Assembly: GCA_934148985.1 (NCBI GenBank)
Contig: CAKPDO010000016.1
Location: 1-30,799 of the forward strand
DNA: 30,799 bases
DNA from: an uncultured Clostridia bacterium
GTDB lineage: Bacteria > Bacillota > Clostridia > TANB77 > CAG-508
Reading direction: 5' to 3'
Shown in pieces: positions 16,588-25,261 of the stretch. The notes beneath the pieces were generated by a model. It ran no database searches and had not been told where the DNA came from. It saw only the letters and a program-made list of their open reading frames with translations. A program made the translations under genes and the position numbers. Positions within the stretch are counted from its first letter, which is position 1. Each line of letters begins with the position of its first letter.

Positions 16588-16860
16588 ATGAGAAAGAGGA
16601 AAATCAATGATATTTTAGAAATTCCTAAAGAAATTTATACGAACATTCCAAATTTTATAATAACAGGTTTTGAAGATATGATAATTGAGAATTATAAAGG
16701 AATTTTGGAATATGAAGATTATTATGTTAGGGTAAATACATATATCGGAATTGTAAATATTCATGGAATAAATTTGCGACTTGAAAAAATGACAGAAGAT
16801 AATTTGAAAATTATAGGAAAAATAGAATCTATAGAAATTGAAAGAACACTAGATAGCTAG
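16588..16860 (+). CDS. yqfC: Sporulation protein YqfC (YabP/YqfC family)
   Basis: The 90-residue protein matches the short YabP/YqfC family: an N-terminal KINDILEIPKEI, NFIITGFEDMIIENYKGIL, and a C-terminal strand pair around VNIHGINLRLEKM. YqfC is a sigma-E-dependent sporulation protein. It lies directly before yqfD, the usual order, with a TAGGAG site. Confidence 0.92.
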   Translation: MRKRKINDILEIPKEIYTNIPNFIITGFEDMIIENYKGILEYEDYYVRVNTYIGIVNIHGINLRLEKMTEDNLKIIGKIESIEIERTLDS

Positions 16861-16876
16861 TTTTTGGGGAGGATAT

Positions 16877-17866
16877 ATGTTCGTAAAATTATTAGTAAGA
16901 ATACTTTTAGGATATGTAAGAATTGAAGTAGAGGGATATTATATCGAAAGATTTATAAATATATGTACTAATAATAAAATTTTAATATGGAATTTAAAAA
17001 GAGAAAAGGGGGTTAAATTATATTTAAATATAGGAATAAATGATTTTAAAAAGATTTCACAAGTCGCTAGAAAAACTAATTGTAAAGTGAGAATTTTAAG
17101 AAAAAGGGGAATTCCTTTTTTTCTTAATAGATATAAAAAAAGAAAAATTTTTGTTCTGTTTTTAATTTTAATAGTATTATCTATATTTGTAAGTTCAAAA
17201 TATGTATGGAGTGTTAAAATTTCTATAAAAGATGATTTGAAATTAGAAAATATTGAAGAAGATATTGAGGCACTTGGAATTACAAAAGGAGTAAAAAAAG
17301 ATAAAATTGATACAGATAAAGTTATAAATGAATTAAGACTCAAAAGAGATGATATAGCTTGGGTTGGAATTGACATAGAAGGTACTAATATAAAAATTAA
17401 CATTGTGAAAGCTGATAAGGCACCAAATATAATTGATAATTCGGATTATTGCAATATAGTTGCATCAAAGGCAGGTATAATAAAGAAAATAATTGCACAA
17501 AATGGAACAGCCATTGTGAAAGTTGGCGACCAAGTACAAAAAGGTGATATTTTGATTGCTGGATATATGGAGGGAAAATATACAGACACTAGGTATGTAC
17601 ATAGTCTAGGAGAAGTGGAGGCAATTGTTTCGTATCAAAAGTCTAAAGAAATAAAATTCTTTAATCAAGAAGAAAACAGAAATTATACACTTGAAGAGGC
17701 AATAGAGATTGGTAAAAATGAGCTTACTTTAGATACTAAAAAGGAATTTGGAGAAAAGGAAATTTTTGATACAAGAATTGATACGGAAGAACATGAGGAT
17801 GGTGTTATTGTTAAAATTATTTATGATGTGTTGGAAAGTATTGGGGAAGAACAGACGATGCAATAA
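16877..17866 (+). CDS. yqfD: Sporulation protein YqfD
   Basis: The 329-residue protein has the YqfD layout: an N-terminal cytosolic domain, one membrane segment at about residues 95-112 (VLFLILIVLSIFVSSKYVW), and an extracytoplasmic C-terminal part containing IVASKAGIIKKIIAQNGTA and VKVGDQVQKGDILIAGYME. It is shorter than the Bacillus protein (about 398 residues), mostly at the C-terminus. It starts with ATG after GGGGAGG, 16 bp behind yqfC. Confidence 0.9.
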   Translation: MFVKLLVRILLGYVRIEVEGYYIERFINICTNNKILIWNLKREKGVKLYLNIGINDFKKISQVARKTNCKVRILRKRGIPFFLNRYKKRKIFVLFLILIVLSIFVSSKYVWSVKISIKDDLKLENIEEDIEALGITKGVKKDKIDTDKVINELRLKRDDIAWVGIDIEGTNIKINIVKADKAPNIIDNSDYCNIVASKAGIIKKIIAQNGTAIVKVGDQVQKGDILIAGYMEGKYTDTRYVHSLGEVEAIVSYQKSKEIKFFNQEENRNYTLEEAIEIGKNELTLDTKKEFGEKEIFDTRIDTEEHEDGVIVKIIYDVLESIGEEQTMQ

Positions 17867-17868
17867 AA

Positions 17869-17936
17869 ATGTAATATAAATGTAACACAAATGTAATGTT
17901 TTTGGGGTTGATTAAAATTTTGAAAATTGATATAAT
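17869..17936 (+). promoter_or_regulatory. Promoter with three 11-bp-spaced ATGTAA repeats (Psp/Lia-like operon)
   Basis: ATGTAA starts at 17869, 17880 and 17891, exactly one helical turn apart, just upstream of TTGATT (17908-17913) and TATAAT (17931-17936), spacer 17 bp. Direct repeats with an 11-bp period are the usual target form of OmpR/PhoB-family regulators. The regulator gene is not in the window. Confidence 0.6.
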
Positions 17937-17965
17937 AAAAAAAGAATGAAATAAAGGAGGTTAAT

Positions 17966-18406
17966 ATGGAGAAGAATGGCAAAAAAATATCCCAAGAACT
18001 AAATGAATTGAAAGCTCCAAATCAAGATAATAAAAGCTCCGGAGATAATGAATTACTACAATTCTTTTTGGGCCTAATTTTATTAGGAGTAGGTTTATTT
18101 ATGTTAAGCAAGAGAGTAATGGTCCATAGTAGTTGGTATATATGGAGAATTGGTGGATTTGATTTGTCATCTGGAACAATTACTATTCCATTAATAATAG
18201 GAATAATATGGTATTTCTTTAATTCAAAGTCAATTATACCTAAATTTATAATAACATTAAGTGTAATATTTATAGTAGTAACAATTATTATGAGTGTTAG
18301 AATAAATTTTGTTACAACTTCAATGTTTGATTATATATTAATTTTTGGAATGGCAGCAGCAGGTTCTGGATTGTTGTTAAAAACATTATTTAAAAAAAGA
18401 GATTAA
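17966..18406 (+). CDS. LiaI-like small membrane protein
   Basis: A 146-residue protein with a polar N-terminus and about four membrane segments: ELLQFFLGLILLGVGLFML, ITIPLIIGIIWYFF, a third around FIITLSVIFIVVTIIMSV, and a last at IFGMAAAGSGLLL. The first segment and its phenylalanine/glycine spacing recall LiaI/DUF5668 proteins that anchor PspA/LiaH at the membrane. It is the first gene of an operon with pspA 18 bp downstream. Function is inferred from context. Confidence 0.65.
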   Translation: MEKNGKKISQELNELKAPNQDNKSSGDNELLQFFLGLILLGVGLFMLSKRVMVHSSWYIWRIGGFDLSSGTITIPLIIGIIWYFFNSKSIIPKFIITLSVIFIVVTIIMSVRINFVTTSMFDYILIFGMAAAGSGLLLKTLFKKRD

Positions 18407-18424
18407 AATTAGGGGGAATTTAAT

Positions 18425-19093
18425 ATGGCAATTTTTGAAAGAATAAGTGATTTAGTAAGATCAAATATCAATGATTTAATTGATAAAGCTGAAAATCCTG
18501 AAAAAATGGTGAAACAAATAATAATTGATATGGAAGATCAATTAAGAAAGGCGACACAAGGATTAGGAACAGCAATGGGAAGCCTTAATCAAGTAAAAAA
18601 ACAATTGGAAAATGCACAAGAGCAATCGAATGTATGGCAAGAAAAAGCAAGAGCTTGTCTTTCTCAAGGTAATGAAGAATTGGCAAAGCAAGCATTAGAA
18701 AATAAGGTAAAACAAGACAAAATGGTAGCACAATATAAAGAGATGACAGATTCAATGGAAACACAAGTAAATGAGATTAAATCTCAAATTGATGTTTTGA
18801 AACAGAAATTGGAAGAAGCAAGAAGCAAACAAGCTATGCTTACAGCAAGAAGTCAAATGGCAGATGCAAAATCACAAATGGCTAAAACATTAGGAAATAT
18901 GGACAGCAAAAGTGCTTTTGCTAAAATGGACAAAATGGAACAAAAAATTGAACAAAAAGAAGCTCAAGCAAATGCTTTTTCAGAAATATCAGGGGTTCAA
19001 GAAAGTGAAAATGACCCATTTGCTAAAATGGATAGAGAAAACAGTGTAAATGAAGAACTTGAAAAACTAAAAAGAGAAATGAATAATAACTAG
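18425..19093 (+). CDS. pspA: PspA/IM30 (LiaH) family membrane-stress protein
   Basis: The 222-residue, almost wholly helical protein begins with an amphipathic helix and the PspA signature (IFERISDLVRSNINDLIDKA, EKMVKQIIIDMEDQL). Coiled-coil helices follow, for example LKQKLEEARSKQAMLTARSQ. Length and pattern match PspA, an ESCRT-III-like protein that coats damaged membrane. It lies between a LiaI-like membrane protein and a GIDE-like protein in one operon. Confidence 0.92.
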   Translation: MAIFERISDLVRSNINDLIDKAENPEKMVKQIIIDMEDQLRKATQGLGTAMGSLNQVKKQLENAQEQSNVWQEKARACLSQGNEELAKQALENKVKQDKMVAQYKEMTDSMETQVNEIKSQIDVLKQKLEEARSKQAMLTARSQMADAKSQMAKTLGNMDSKSAFAKMDKMEQKIEQKEAQANAFSEISGVQESENDPFAKMDRENSVNEELEKLKREMNNN

Positions 19094-19103
19094 GAGGAAA
19101 CTA

Positions 19104-19901
19104 ATGAACATTATAGTAGCACTTATTTTAATCACAGGAGGGCTAGCAGCAATTTTTTATTTTAGACCTAAAACACAAAATAGTGTAACTGAAATTAAGT
19201 ATATGCAAACAAAAACGATATCGGAATTGAAAGATATGTTTAAACAAATGGATGCAAATGGATTAGGAGAAAATTATAGAGAATTTGTTGAATTAAAAGG
19301 AACAGTGGTTTCAAACGATTTAGTAGAAGCTCCGTTTTCAGATAGAAAAGTTGCTTATTGCGAATCAAGCTTAGCACAAGTTACCGAAATAAGAGAACAA
19401 TATCGTGATAACAATGGAGTTTTAAGAGATAGAACAAGAAAACAAGAAAACACAATTTCAAATGAAAAGACAAGCCAAGAAATATCAATGACAGATAATA
19501 GCACAAAAGAAGCTGTAATACTTGAAATAAACGGAATAGGATGCAATTTAGATATACCAAAAACTTTTGATAGATTTGAACCTAAAGGAAATCTTGGAAA
19601 TTACAGATATTTTAATTCTTTTTCATGGAATAGATATGGAAGCGAAACACTAGGTTTTAGAATGACAGAAAAGACAATAAATGCAAATCAAAGTTTATAT
19701 GTTATAGGAGAAGCATTTAAAGTTGGTGATAAAATCCATGTAGGAAAACCACAAGATGGCAAGAAGCCATTTATTGTAACTACAAAGTCAGAGGAAGATT
19801 TAATTAATAAATCAAATCAGAATGCATTATTTCTTTTAATAGGAGGAATTGCAGCAATAATATTTGGAGTTGGTTCAATAATTTCGATGTTAATTAAGTA
19901 G
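19104..19901 (+). CDS. GIDE/BAM-domain-like membrane protein
   Basis: The 265-residue protein is anchored by a helix at both ends (about residues 3-20 and 240-263). The middle contains FVELKGTVVSNDLVEAPFSD, the VAYCESSL stretch, a Lys/Arg-rich loop, and ESLYVIGEAF-like VIGEAFKVGDKIHVGKP. This order resembles the BAM/GIDE domain known from eukaryotic MUL1/MAPL and from bacterial membrane proteins. No RING finger is present. It starts ten bases after pspA with AGGAGG. Association with PspA suggests envelope-stress function; the domain call is from pattern only. Confidence 0.6.
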   Translation: MNIIVALILITGGLAAIFYFRPKTQNSVTEIKYMQTKTISELKDMFKQMDANGLGENYREFVELKGTVVSNDLVEAPFSDRKVAYCESSLAQVTEIREQYRDNNGVLRDRTRKQENTISNEKTSQEISMTDNSTKEAVILEINGIGCNLDIPKTFDRFEPKGNLGNYRYFNSFSWNRYGSETLGFRMTEKTINANQSLYVIGEAFKVGDKIHVGKPQDGKKPFIVTTKSEEDLINKSNQNALFLLIGGIAAIIFGVGSIISMLIK

Positions 19902-19908
19902 GAGAAAA

Positions 19909-20571
19909 ATGATAGGAAATATATTAGAAAAAGTAAAAAATCCAGTGACAACAATATTAGAAAAAGCAGAAAACGAAGATACGAAAAAAGGTGTAATAAA
20001 ACTTGCAATAATATCAGGAGTAATGGCTTTAATAAATGTCATTTTATCGATAGCTAAAATCTTTTCACAATATTCTAAAAAGAATTTATGGTATTCAAGT
20101 AGCTCTTCATCAGATTTATGGGATAAAAGATGGGAAGCTATAAAAAATGCTGAGATGATAAGTAAATTTTTTAAATCATGGGTTATAATAGCTATTGCTA
20201 TTGCAGTTGGAGCTTTGATATTGTACATTATTGCTAAAGCTGTGAAAAACGAAAAAGAATATTCAAGCAATTTGTCTATGGTGAATAATGTTATAATTAT
20301 ATATATTGTTGGATTTATTGTAAGTAAGATAGTAGCTTTAATATACGCGCCTTTAGGTTGGTTAGTTATATATGCAACATCTGTTTATGCTTCATTTGCC
20401 TTAATAAATGCATATAGAGATTCTTTAGATTTAGAAAGTACAGACAAACTTGTATTGGTAGTTACAGGAGTTCTATCAGCATTGGTTGTTATTTTAGCTG
20501 TTGTGATAACAAGTATTTCTGGAATATCTTTAAAAAACTTAGATAGTATTTTTAAATTAATAAATTATTAA
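19909..20571 (+). CDS. Multi-pass membrane protein of the stress operon (Yip1-like)
   Basis: A 220-residue protein with an N-terminal helix containing VKNPVTTILEKAENEDTKKG and about five membrane segments after residue 29. The layout resembles Yip1/DUF1282-type proteins and the protein at 11585-12343. The ATG is eight bases after the previous stop, with TAGGAGA. Last gene of the operon before a strong terminator. Confidence 0.6.
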   Translation: MIGNILEKVKNPVTTILEKAENEDTKKGVIKLAIISGVMALINVILSIAKIFSQYSKKNLWYSSSSSSDLWDKRWEAIKNAEMISKFFKSWVIIAIAIAVGALILYIIAKAVKNEKEYSSNLSMVNNVIIIYIVGFIVSKIVALIYAPLGWLVIYATSVYASFALINAYRDSLDLESTDKLVLVVTGVLSALVVILAVVITSISGISLKNLDSIFKLINY

Positions 20572-20616
20572 AAAAGAACATATAAGATGTTGTTTATACA
20601 TTTTATATGTTCTTTT
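20572..20616 (+). terminator. Terminator of the Psp/Lia-like operon
   Basis: AAAAGAACATATAA pairs with TTATATGTTCTTTT with an internal loop region, ending in TTTT. Confidence 0.75.
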
Positions 20617-20636
20617 AAAAATGACAACATAAAAAA

Positions 20637-20665
20637 TTGACAAAAAGCCTAATTTGCGGTAAAAT
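20637..20665 (+). promoter_or_regulatory. Consensus promoter of gdpP
   Basis: TTGACA (20637-20642) and TAAAAT (20660-20665) are 17 bp apart. The TTG of the -35 box could be mistaken for a start codon of the gene. Confidence 0.8.
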
Positions 20666-20696
20666 ATACACATTAGAAAATAAAGGAGACATTAAC

Positions 20697-22716
20697 TTGC
20701 AAAATAGTAATAGAAAATTATTTGATAGTTTAGTATCAAGAACAAAAATATATTTAGTAATAATATTCATTTTATTAGTAGCAATATGTATACAAAAACC
20801 AAAATTTATAATACCCTCAATTATAATATTTATAGCAATATTAGGGTACACTTATTTTGCCAACAACAAGAGGAAAAGTGAAATATCACAGCACCTACAA
20901 GATTTGACCCTAAATGTAAATTCAGCAGCAAAAAATAGTTTAATATATTCGCCAATCCCACTAATAATAGTAGAAACAGATGGAAATATAATATGGAAAA
21001 GCACAAAATTTGTATCAGAATTTGCCAATATAGATATAAATAATTATATAAGTGAATTACTAGACAATATAAATGATGAAATAAATGCAAGAGAAGACAA
21101 AAAAGATAAATCTATAATTAGAAGTTTAAAAGTAGAAAACAAAACATACAAAATCCTTGGAGAATTTGTGAAATCTGGAAATCATGAAAGAAAAAGAGAA
21201 GACAAATATATGATGATTTTATATTTTCTTGATGAAACAGATGCTCTAAAACTTCAAAAAGAATATAACGATTCCAAGAGTTGTGTAGGAATAATAATGA
21301 TAGACAACTATGAAGAAACAATGCGGATTAATAGATATGGACATAAGGCAAGGAGTAATAGCAGAAATTGAAAAGGCAATATATGAATGGACAAATGAAA
21401 CAGAGGGAATTGTTGTAAAATCAGATAGAGATAGATTTGTATATTTATTTGAACAAAAATATCTAGAACGAATAAAAGAAAATAAATTTAATATATTAGA
21501 TACAATAAAAGAAATAAACATAAAAGGCAGGGCTCAACTTACGTTAAGTATAGCAATATCAAATGAAGGGGAAACTGATAAAGAAAAATATCAATCAGCA
21601 TTAAATACAATGGATGTTGTACTTGGACGTGGAGGAGATCAAGCAGCAATCAGGCAAAATGGAAAATATCAATTTTTCGGTGGTAGAGCAGAAGAAGTTG
21701 AAAAAAGGACGAAAGTAAAGGCAAGAATTGTAGCACACGCTTTAGAAGAATTAATACAAGAAAATGAACAAGTAATGATAATGGGACATACAAATGCTGA
21801 TATAGATGCATTAGGTTCAGCAATAGGAATGTATAGATTAGCAACAAACTTAGGAAAACCATCATATATTGTAACAAATATGAACACAATGGCACTTGGA
21901 AATATCAAAAAAAGTTTAGATGAAGACGAAGAATATAAAGAAATTATAATAAATAAGGAAATTGCGGAAGAAAAAATAACACCAAAAACTTTGTTAATTA
22001 TAGTAGATACACACAAGACAAGCTATGTAGAAGACCCAATATTATTAGAAAAAACAAATCAAATTGCAATAATAGACCATCATAGAAGAAGCCCAGACTT
22101 TATAACTAAGAGCATACTTACATTTCATGAAGTATATGCTTCATCAGCAGCAGAACTTGTGACAGAACTTCTACAATACACTCAAGTTACAACTAGATTA
22201 AAGAGAATTGAAGCAGAAGCTTTATATGCTGGAATAATGATGGATACCAAAAACTTTACATTTAAAACAGGAGTACGTACATTTGAGGCAGCAGCATATT
22301 TAAGAAAAAGCGGTGTTGATATAATTAGAGTAAAAAAATGGTTCCAAAATGATTTAGAAACATATAAAAAAATAACCGAAATAATTAAAACTACAGAGGT
22401 TGTAAATGATACAATTGGAATTGCAATATATGACCAAAATGACAAAGAAGCTAATATAATTTGTGCTAAATCAGCCGACCAACTTTTAGCAATAGGTAAT
22501 ATTACAGCATCTTTTGTCTTAGGAAACGATGGCGAAAAAATTACTATTAGCGGACGTTCGATTGGTGACATTAATGTTCAAGTTATTCTTGAGAAAATGG
22601 GCGGCGGAGGTCATATCACTTTGGCAGGAGCTCAGGTTGAAGGAAAGAGTATGGACGAGGTTAAGGAAGAACTTAAAGAGAGAATTGGCGAGTATTTTGA
22701 GGAGAATGAAAATTAA
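20697..22716 (+). CDS. gdpP: GdpP-type cyclic-di-AMP phosphodiesterase, +1 shift at CGG
   Basis: Two frames joined at the CGG at 21324-21326 (codon 210) give 672 residues, the usual GdpP length. Order: two membrane helices (about 17-55), a degenerate PAS region, a degenerate GGDEF domain beginning near VGIIMIDNYEET, and a DHH/DHHA1 phosphodiesterase with GHTNADIDALGSA, IIDHHRR (DHH near 460-462) and the DHHA1 GGGGHITLAGAQ. Skipping the C gives ETMGLIDMDIRQG, like TQGMDDQ of the Bacillus enzyme, which places a glycine there. The TTG start at 20697 has an AAAGGAGA site and follows a consensus promoter. GdpP hydrolyses c-di-AMP, affecting osmotic and cell-wall homeostasis. Unshifted, the product would stop before the catalytic domain. 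Confidence 0.92.
21324..21327 (+). other. CGG +1 shift site 5 (gdpP)
   Basis: Zero-frame reading is ATG CGG ATT AAT, with a TGA 15 codons on. Skipping the C gives ATG GGA TTA ATA GAT, open for a further 460 codons. Confidence 0.85.
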
Positions 22717-22750
22717 GGCGATTATGGTAGGACATAGTTGCCTTTTTTGA
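22714..22750 (+). terminator. Terminator of gdpP
   Basis: AAGGCGATTATG pairs with CATAGTTGCCTT (two G-U pairs), followed by TTTT. The left arm begins at the stop codon. Confidence 0.65.
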
Positions 22751-22823
22751 ATTTTTTGTGATATGTATAGAAATTTTTATAAAAGTATGATAATATATAG
22801 CAAGCTAAAATAGGGAGGAACGT

Positions 22824-23144
22824 ATGGAAACATTAAATATCCAAAAAATAAGAAAATTTATTACAGATGGAAAAATCCGTTGGACTAATCATGTTATAAT
22901 AAGACTGTTTCAAAGAAATATAAGTCAGGAAGATGTAGAAAATGCACTTTTAAGTGGTGAAATAATTGAGGAATATCAAGATGATTACCCATATCCAAGT
23001 TGTTTAGTATATGGATTAAATATAAAAAAAGATGTAATACATGTAGTATGTGGAGCTAATGAAAAGGAACTTTGGATAATAACAGCATATTATCCAGATA
23101 ATATAAAATGGAAATCAGATTTTAAAACAAGAAGGGAGAATTAA
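22824..23144 (+). CDS. DUF4258-family toxin-like protein
   Basis: The 106-residue protein shows the DUF4258 pattern: RWTNHVIIRLFQRNISQEDVENAL, then GEIIEEY and a C-terminal VIHVVCGANEKELWIITAYYP. DUF4258 is a RelE/BrnT-like RNase fold. The next gene starts one base after its stop and encodes a YgiT-type zinc-finger antitoxin, so this is a toxin-first type II toxin-antitoxin module like MqsRA. GGGAGG precedes the ATG. Confidence 0.82.
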   Translation: METLNIQKIRKFITDGKIRWTNHVIIRLFQRNISQEDVENALLSGEIIEEYQDDYPYPSCLVYGLNIKKDVIHVVCGANEKELWIITAYYPDNIKWKSDFKTRREN

Positions 23145-23145
23145 T

Positions 23146-23376
23146 ATGAATTGTTTTATGTGTAAAGGAGATTTAGAAGATAAAAAGACGACTTTTATGG
23201 TTGAACTAGATAATTGTATTATTATTATAAAAAATGTTCCATCACAAGTATGTAAACAATGTGGTGAAATTACATATAGTAATGAGGTTGCAAAGCAACT
23301 CGAAAAACTGGTGAATTCTGTAAGAAATGCAATTACTGAAATTACAGTAATAAATTATACTGAAAAAGTTGCATAA
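23146..23376 (+). CDS. YgiT/MqsA-type zinc-finger antitoxin
   Basis: The 76-residue protein has two CxxC knuckles, CFMC at residues 3-6 and CKQC in the VPSQVCKQCGE motif. This is the YgiT-type zinc-binding domain that neutralises MqsR/DUF4258 toxins. There is no C-terminal HTH, so it is the short form. It is translationally coupled to the toxin gene (one-base gap). Confidence 0.82.
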   Translation: MNCFMCKGDLEDKKTTFMVELDNCIIIIKNVPSQVCKQCGEITYSNEVAKQLEKLVNSVRNAITEITVINYTEKVA

Positions 23377-23392
23377 TAGGGAGGTAAACAAA

Positions 23393-23839
23393 ATGAAAGT
23401 AATACTAAAAGAAAATATAAAATCAATAGGAAAAAAAGACGAAATAATAAATGTATCAGATGGATATGCAAGAAATTACTTGTTTGTAAAAAATTTAGCT
23501 GTAGAAGCAAATAATGAAAATCTTGCAAAACTAAAATCAAAAAAAGAATCCGAAAAATATAAAAAAGATGTAGAAAAAGAAGAAGCAGAGAAGCAAGCCG
23601 AGAAAATGTCAAAGATAAGACTAAGATTTAAAGTAAAAGCGGGAGAAAATGGAAAAGTATTCGGAGGAGTATCAAGCAAAGAAATTGCTGAGAAACTTGA
23701 AAAAGAATATAACATCAAAGTAGACAAGAAAAAAATAGAACTAAAAGAAGCAATAAAATTACTTGGAACTACAAATGTTTCAATAAGACTATATGAAGGA
23801 GTTGTTGGAACAGTTAAGGTAGATGTTATTGGAGAGTAG
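23393..23839 (+). CDS. rplI: 50S ribosomal protein bL9
   Basis: The 148-residue protein has the bL9 N-terminal signature MKVILKENIKSIGKKDEIIN and SDGYARNYL, the long connecting helix, and a C-terminal domain with FGGVSSKEIAEKLE. The ATG at 23393 follows GGGAGG; an in-frame ATG at 23369 lies inside the antitoxin end. rplI directly before dnaB is a conserved Firmicute order. Confidence 0.97.
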   Translation: MKVILKENIKSIGKKDEIINVSDGYARNYLFVKNLAVEANNENLAKLKSKKESEKYKKDVEKEEAEKQAEKMSKIRLRFKVKAGENGKVFGGVSSKEIAEKLEKEYNIKVDKKKIELKEAIKLLGTTNVSIRLYEGVVGTVKVDVIGE

Positions 23840-23879
23840 CTTTGGCACTGGCAAATGGGACAAAAGTGACTGGCCAAAG
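23840..23879. repeat. Hairpin between rplI and dnaB
   Basis: CTTTGGC (23840-23846) pairs with GCCAAAG (23873-23879). The loop contains GGGACAAAAG, which also precedes the GC-rich hairpin after ligA. Confidence 0.4.
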
Positions 23880-23897
23880 GGGAAGGAAGCAAGAACA

Positions 23898-25235
23898 ATG
23901 GAACTAGGAAAAATACCACCACATGATATAGAAGCTGAGCAAGCGGTAATAGGAAGTACACTAACAGATAGTGAGGCAGTAATGGCAGCGGTTGAAAAAC
24001 TTAAACCGGAAAGTTTTTATAGAGAAGATAATAAGTTAATATTTGAAGCAATTGTGAATTTATATAATAGGTCAGAACCAGTTGATTTAATAACTCTAAA
24101 AGATGAGTTATCGTCAATGGGGGACTTTGAAAAAGTTGGTGGATTTGAGTATCTAGCAACATTGCCAGATAAAGTCCCAACAACAGCAAATGTTCAAAAA
24201 TATATTGACATAGTAGAAGAAAAAGCAACACTAAGAAAACTAATAAAAACAGCAAACGAAATAATTGACCTAGGATATAATCCAACAGAAGATGTTGAAG
24301 ACATAATGGCTGGAGCGGAAAAAAAGATATTTGATATAATACAAAATAAAAATCAAAAAAGTTATACACCTATAAAAGATGTACTAATAGAAAGCTTTAC
24401 AAAGCTTGAGGAATTATATAATCAAAAATCAAAAATAACAGGTGTTCCAACAGGATTTGTAGATTTAGACGATAAAACAGCAGGCCTACATGGGTCAGAC
24501 TTGATATTGATTGCAGCACGTCCAGCTATGGGAAAGACAGCATTTGCTTTAAATATAGCAGCAAATGCGGCAATAAGGTCGAATACTCCTGTAGCCATAT
24601 TTAACTTAGAGATGTCAAAAGACCAGTTGGTAAACAGAATTTTATGTATTGAAGCAATGGTTGACAGTAATAAAATAATGACAGGTAAACTTGAAGAAGA
24701 TGATTGGAGTAAACTTGCAAGTGTTGTAGGTCCGATTTCTGATTCTGGCATATATATAGATGATACGCCAGGAATTTCGATAATGGAAATAAGAACTAAA
24801 TGTAGAAAACTTAAAATGGAAAAAAATATTGGATTAATTGTGATAGATTATATTCAGCTTATACAAGGAAGCAATAATCGAAAAAATGGAAGCCGTGAGC
24901 AAGAAATAGCTGAAATTAGTAGGTCATTAAAAATACTTGCAAAAGAGCTTAATGTTCCAGTAATTGCACTTTCTCAGCTATCAAGAGCTGTTGAACAAAG
25001 ACCAGACCATAGGCCAATGTTATCTGACCTTCGTGAATCTGGTTCAATAGAACAAGATGCGGATATTGTAATGTTTTTATATAGGGATGACTATTACAAT
25101 CCAGACAGTGAAGAAAAAGACATTTCTGAAGTAATAATTGCAAAACACAGAGCTGGTTCGACAGGAACAGTAAAACTACTATGGATGGGAAATTATACAA
25201 AATTTGTAAATCTTGCAAGAGGATATGATGATTAA
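23898..25235 (+). CDS. dnaB: Replicative DNA helicase DnaB
   Basis: The 445-residue protein starts MELGKIPPHDIEAEQAVIGS, the DnaB N-terminal domain, followed by the RecA-like ATPase with Walker A ARPAMGKT (about residues 207-214), LIVIDYIQLIQG as Walker B, and LSQLSRAVEQRPDHRPMLSDLRESG. It is the replication-fork helicase (called DnaC in Bacillus). The ATG at 23898 has a GGAAGGAAG site; a longer upstream frame would cross the intergenic hairpin and is rejected. Confidence 0.97.
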   Translation: MELGKIPPHDIEAEQAVIGSTLTDSEAVMAAVEKLKPESFYREDNKLIFEAIVNLYNRSEPVDLITLKDELSSMGDFEKVGGFEYLATLPDKVPTTANVQKYIDIVEEKATLRKLIKTANEIIDLGYNPTEDVEDIMAGAEKKIFDIIQNKNQKSYTPIKDVLIESFTKLEELYNQKSKITGVPTGFVDLDDKTAGLHGSDLILIAARPAMGKTAFALNIAANAAIRSNTPVAIFNLEMSKDQLVNRILCIEAMVDSNKIMTGKLEEDDWSKLASVVGPISDSGIYIDDTPGISIMEIRTKCRKLKMEKNIGLIVIDYIQLIQGSNNRKNGSREQEIAEISRSLKILAKELNVPVIALSQLSRAVEQRPDHRPMLSDLRESGSIEQDADIVMFLYRDDYYNPDSEEKDISEVIIAKHRAGSTGTVKLLWMGNYTKFVNLARGYDD

Positions 25236-25261
25236 AAATATAAAAAGGAAAGAAGTTTTAA

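Noticed and set aside
20637..20696. TTG at 20637 as the gdpP start
   Set aside because: It is the -35 box of a consensus promoter; the TTG at 20697 has the ribosome binding site.
23823..23897. Longer N-terminus for DnaB starting inside rplI
   Set aside because: It would cross an intergenic hairpin and lacks a site; ATG 23898 matches the family start MELGKIPPHD.
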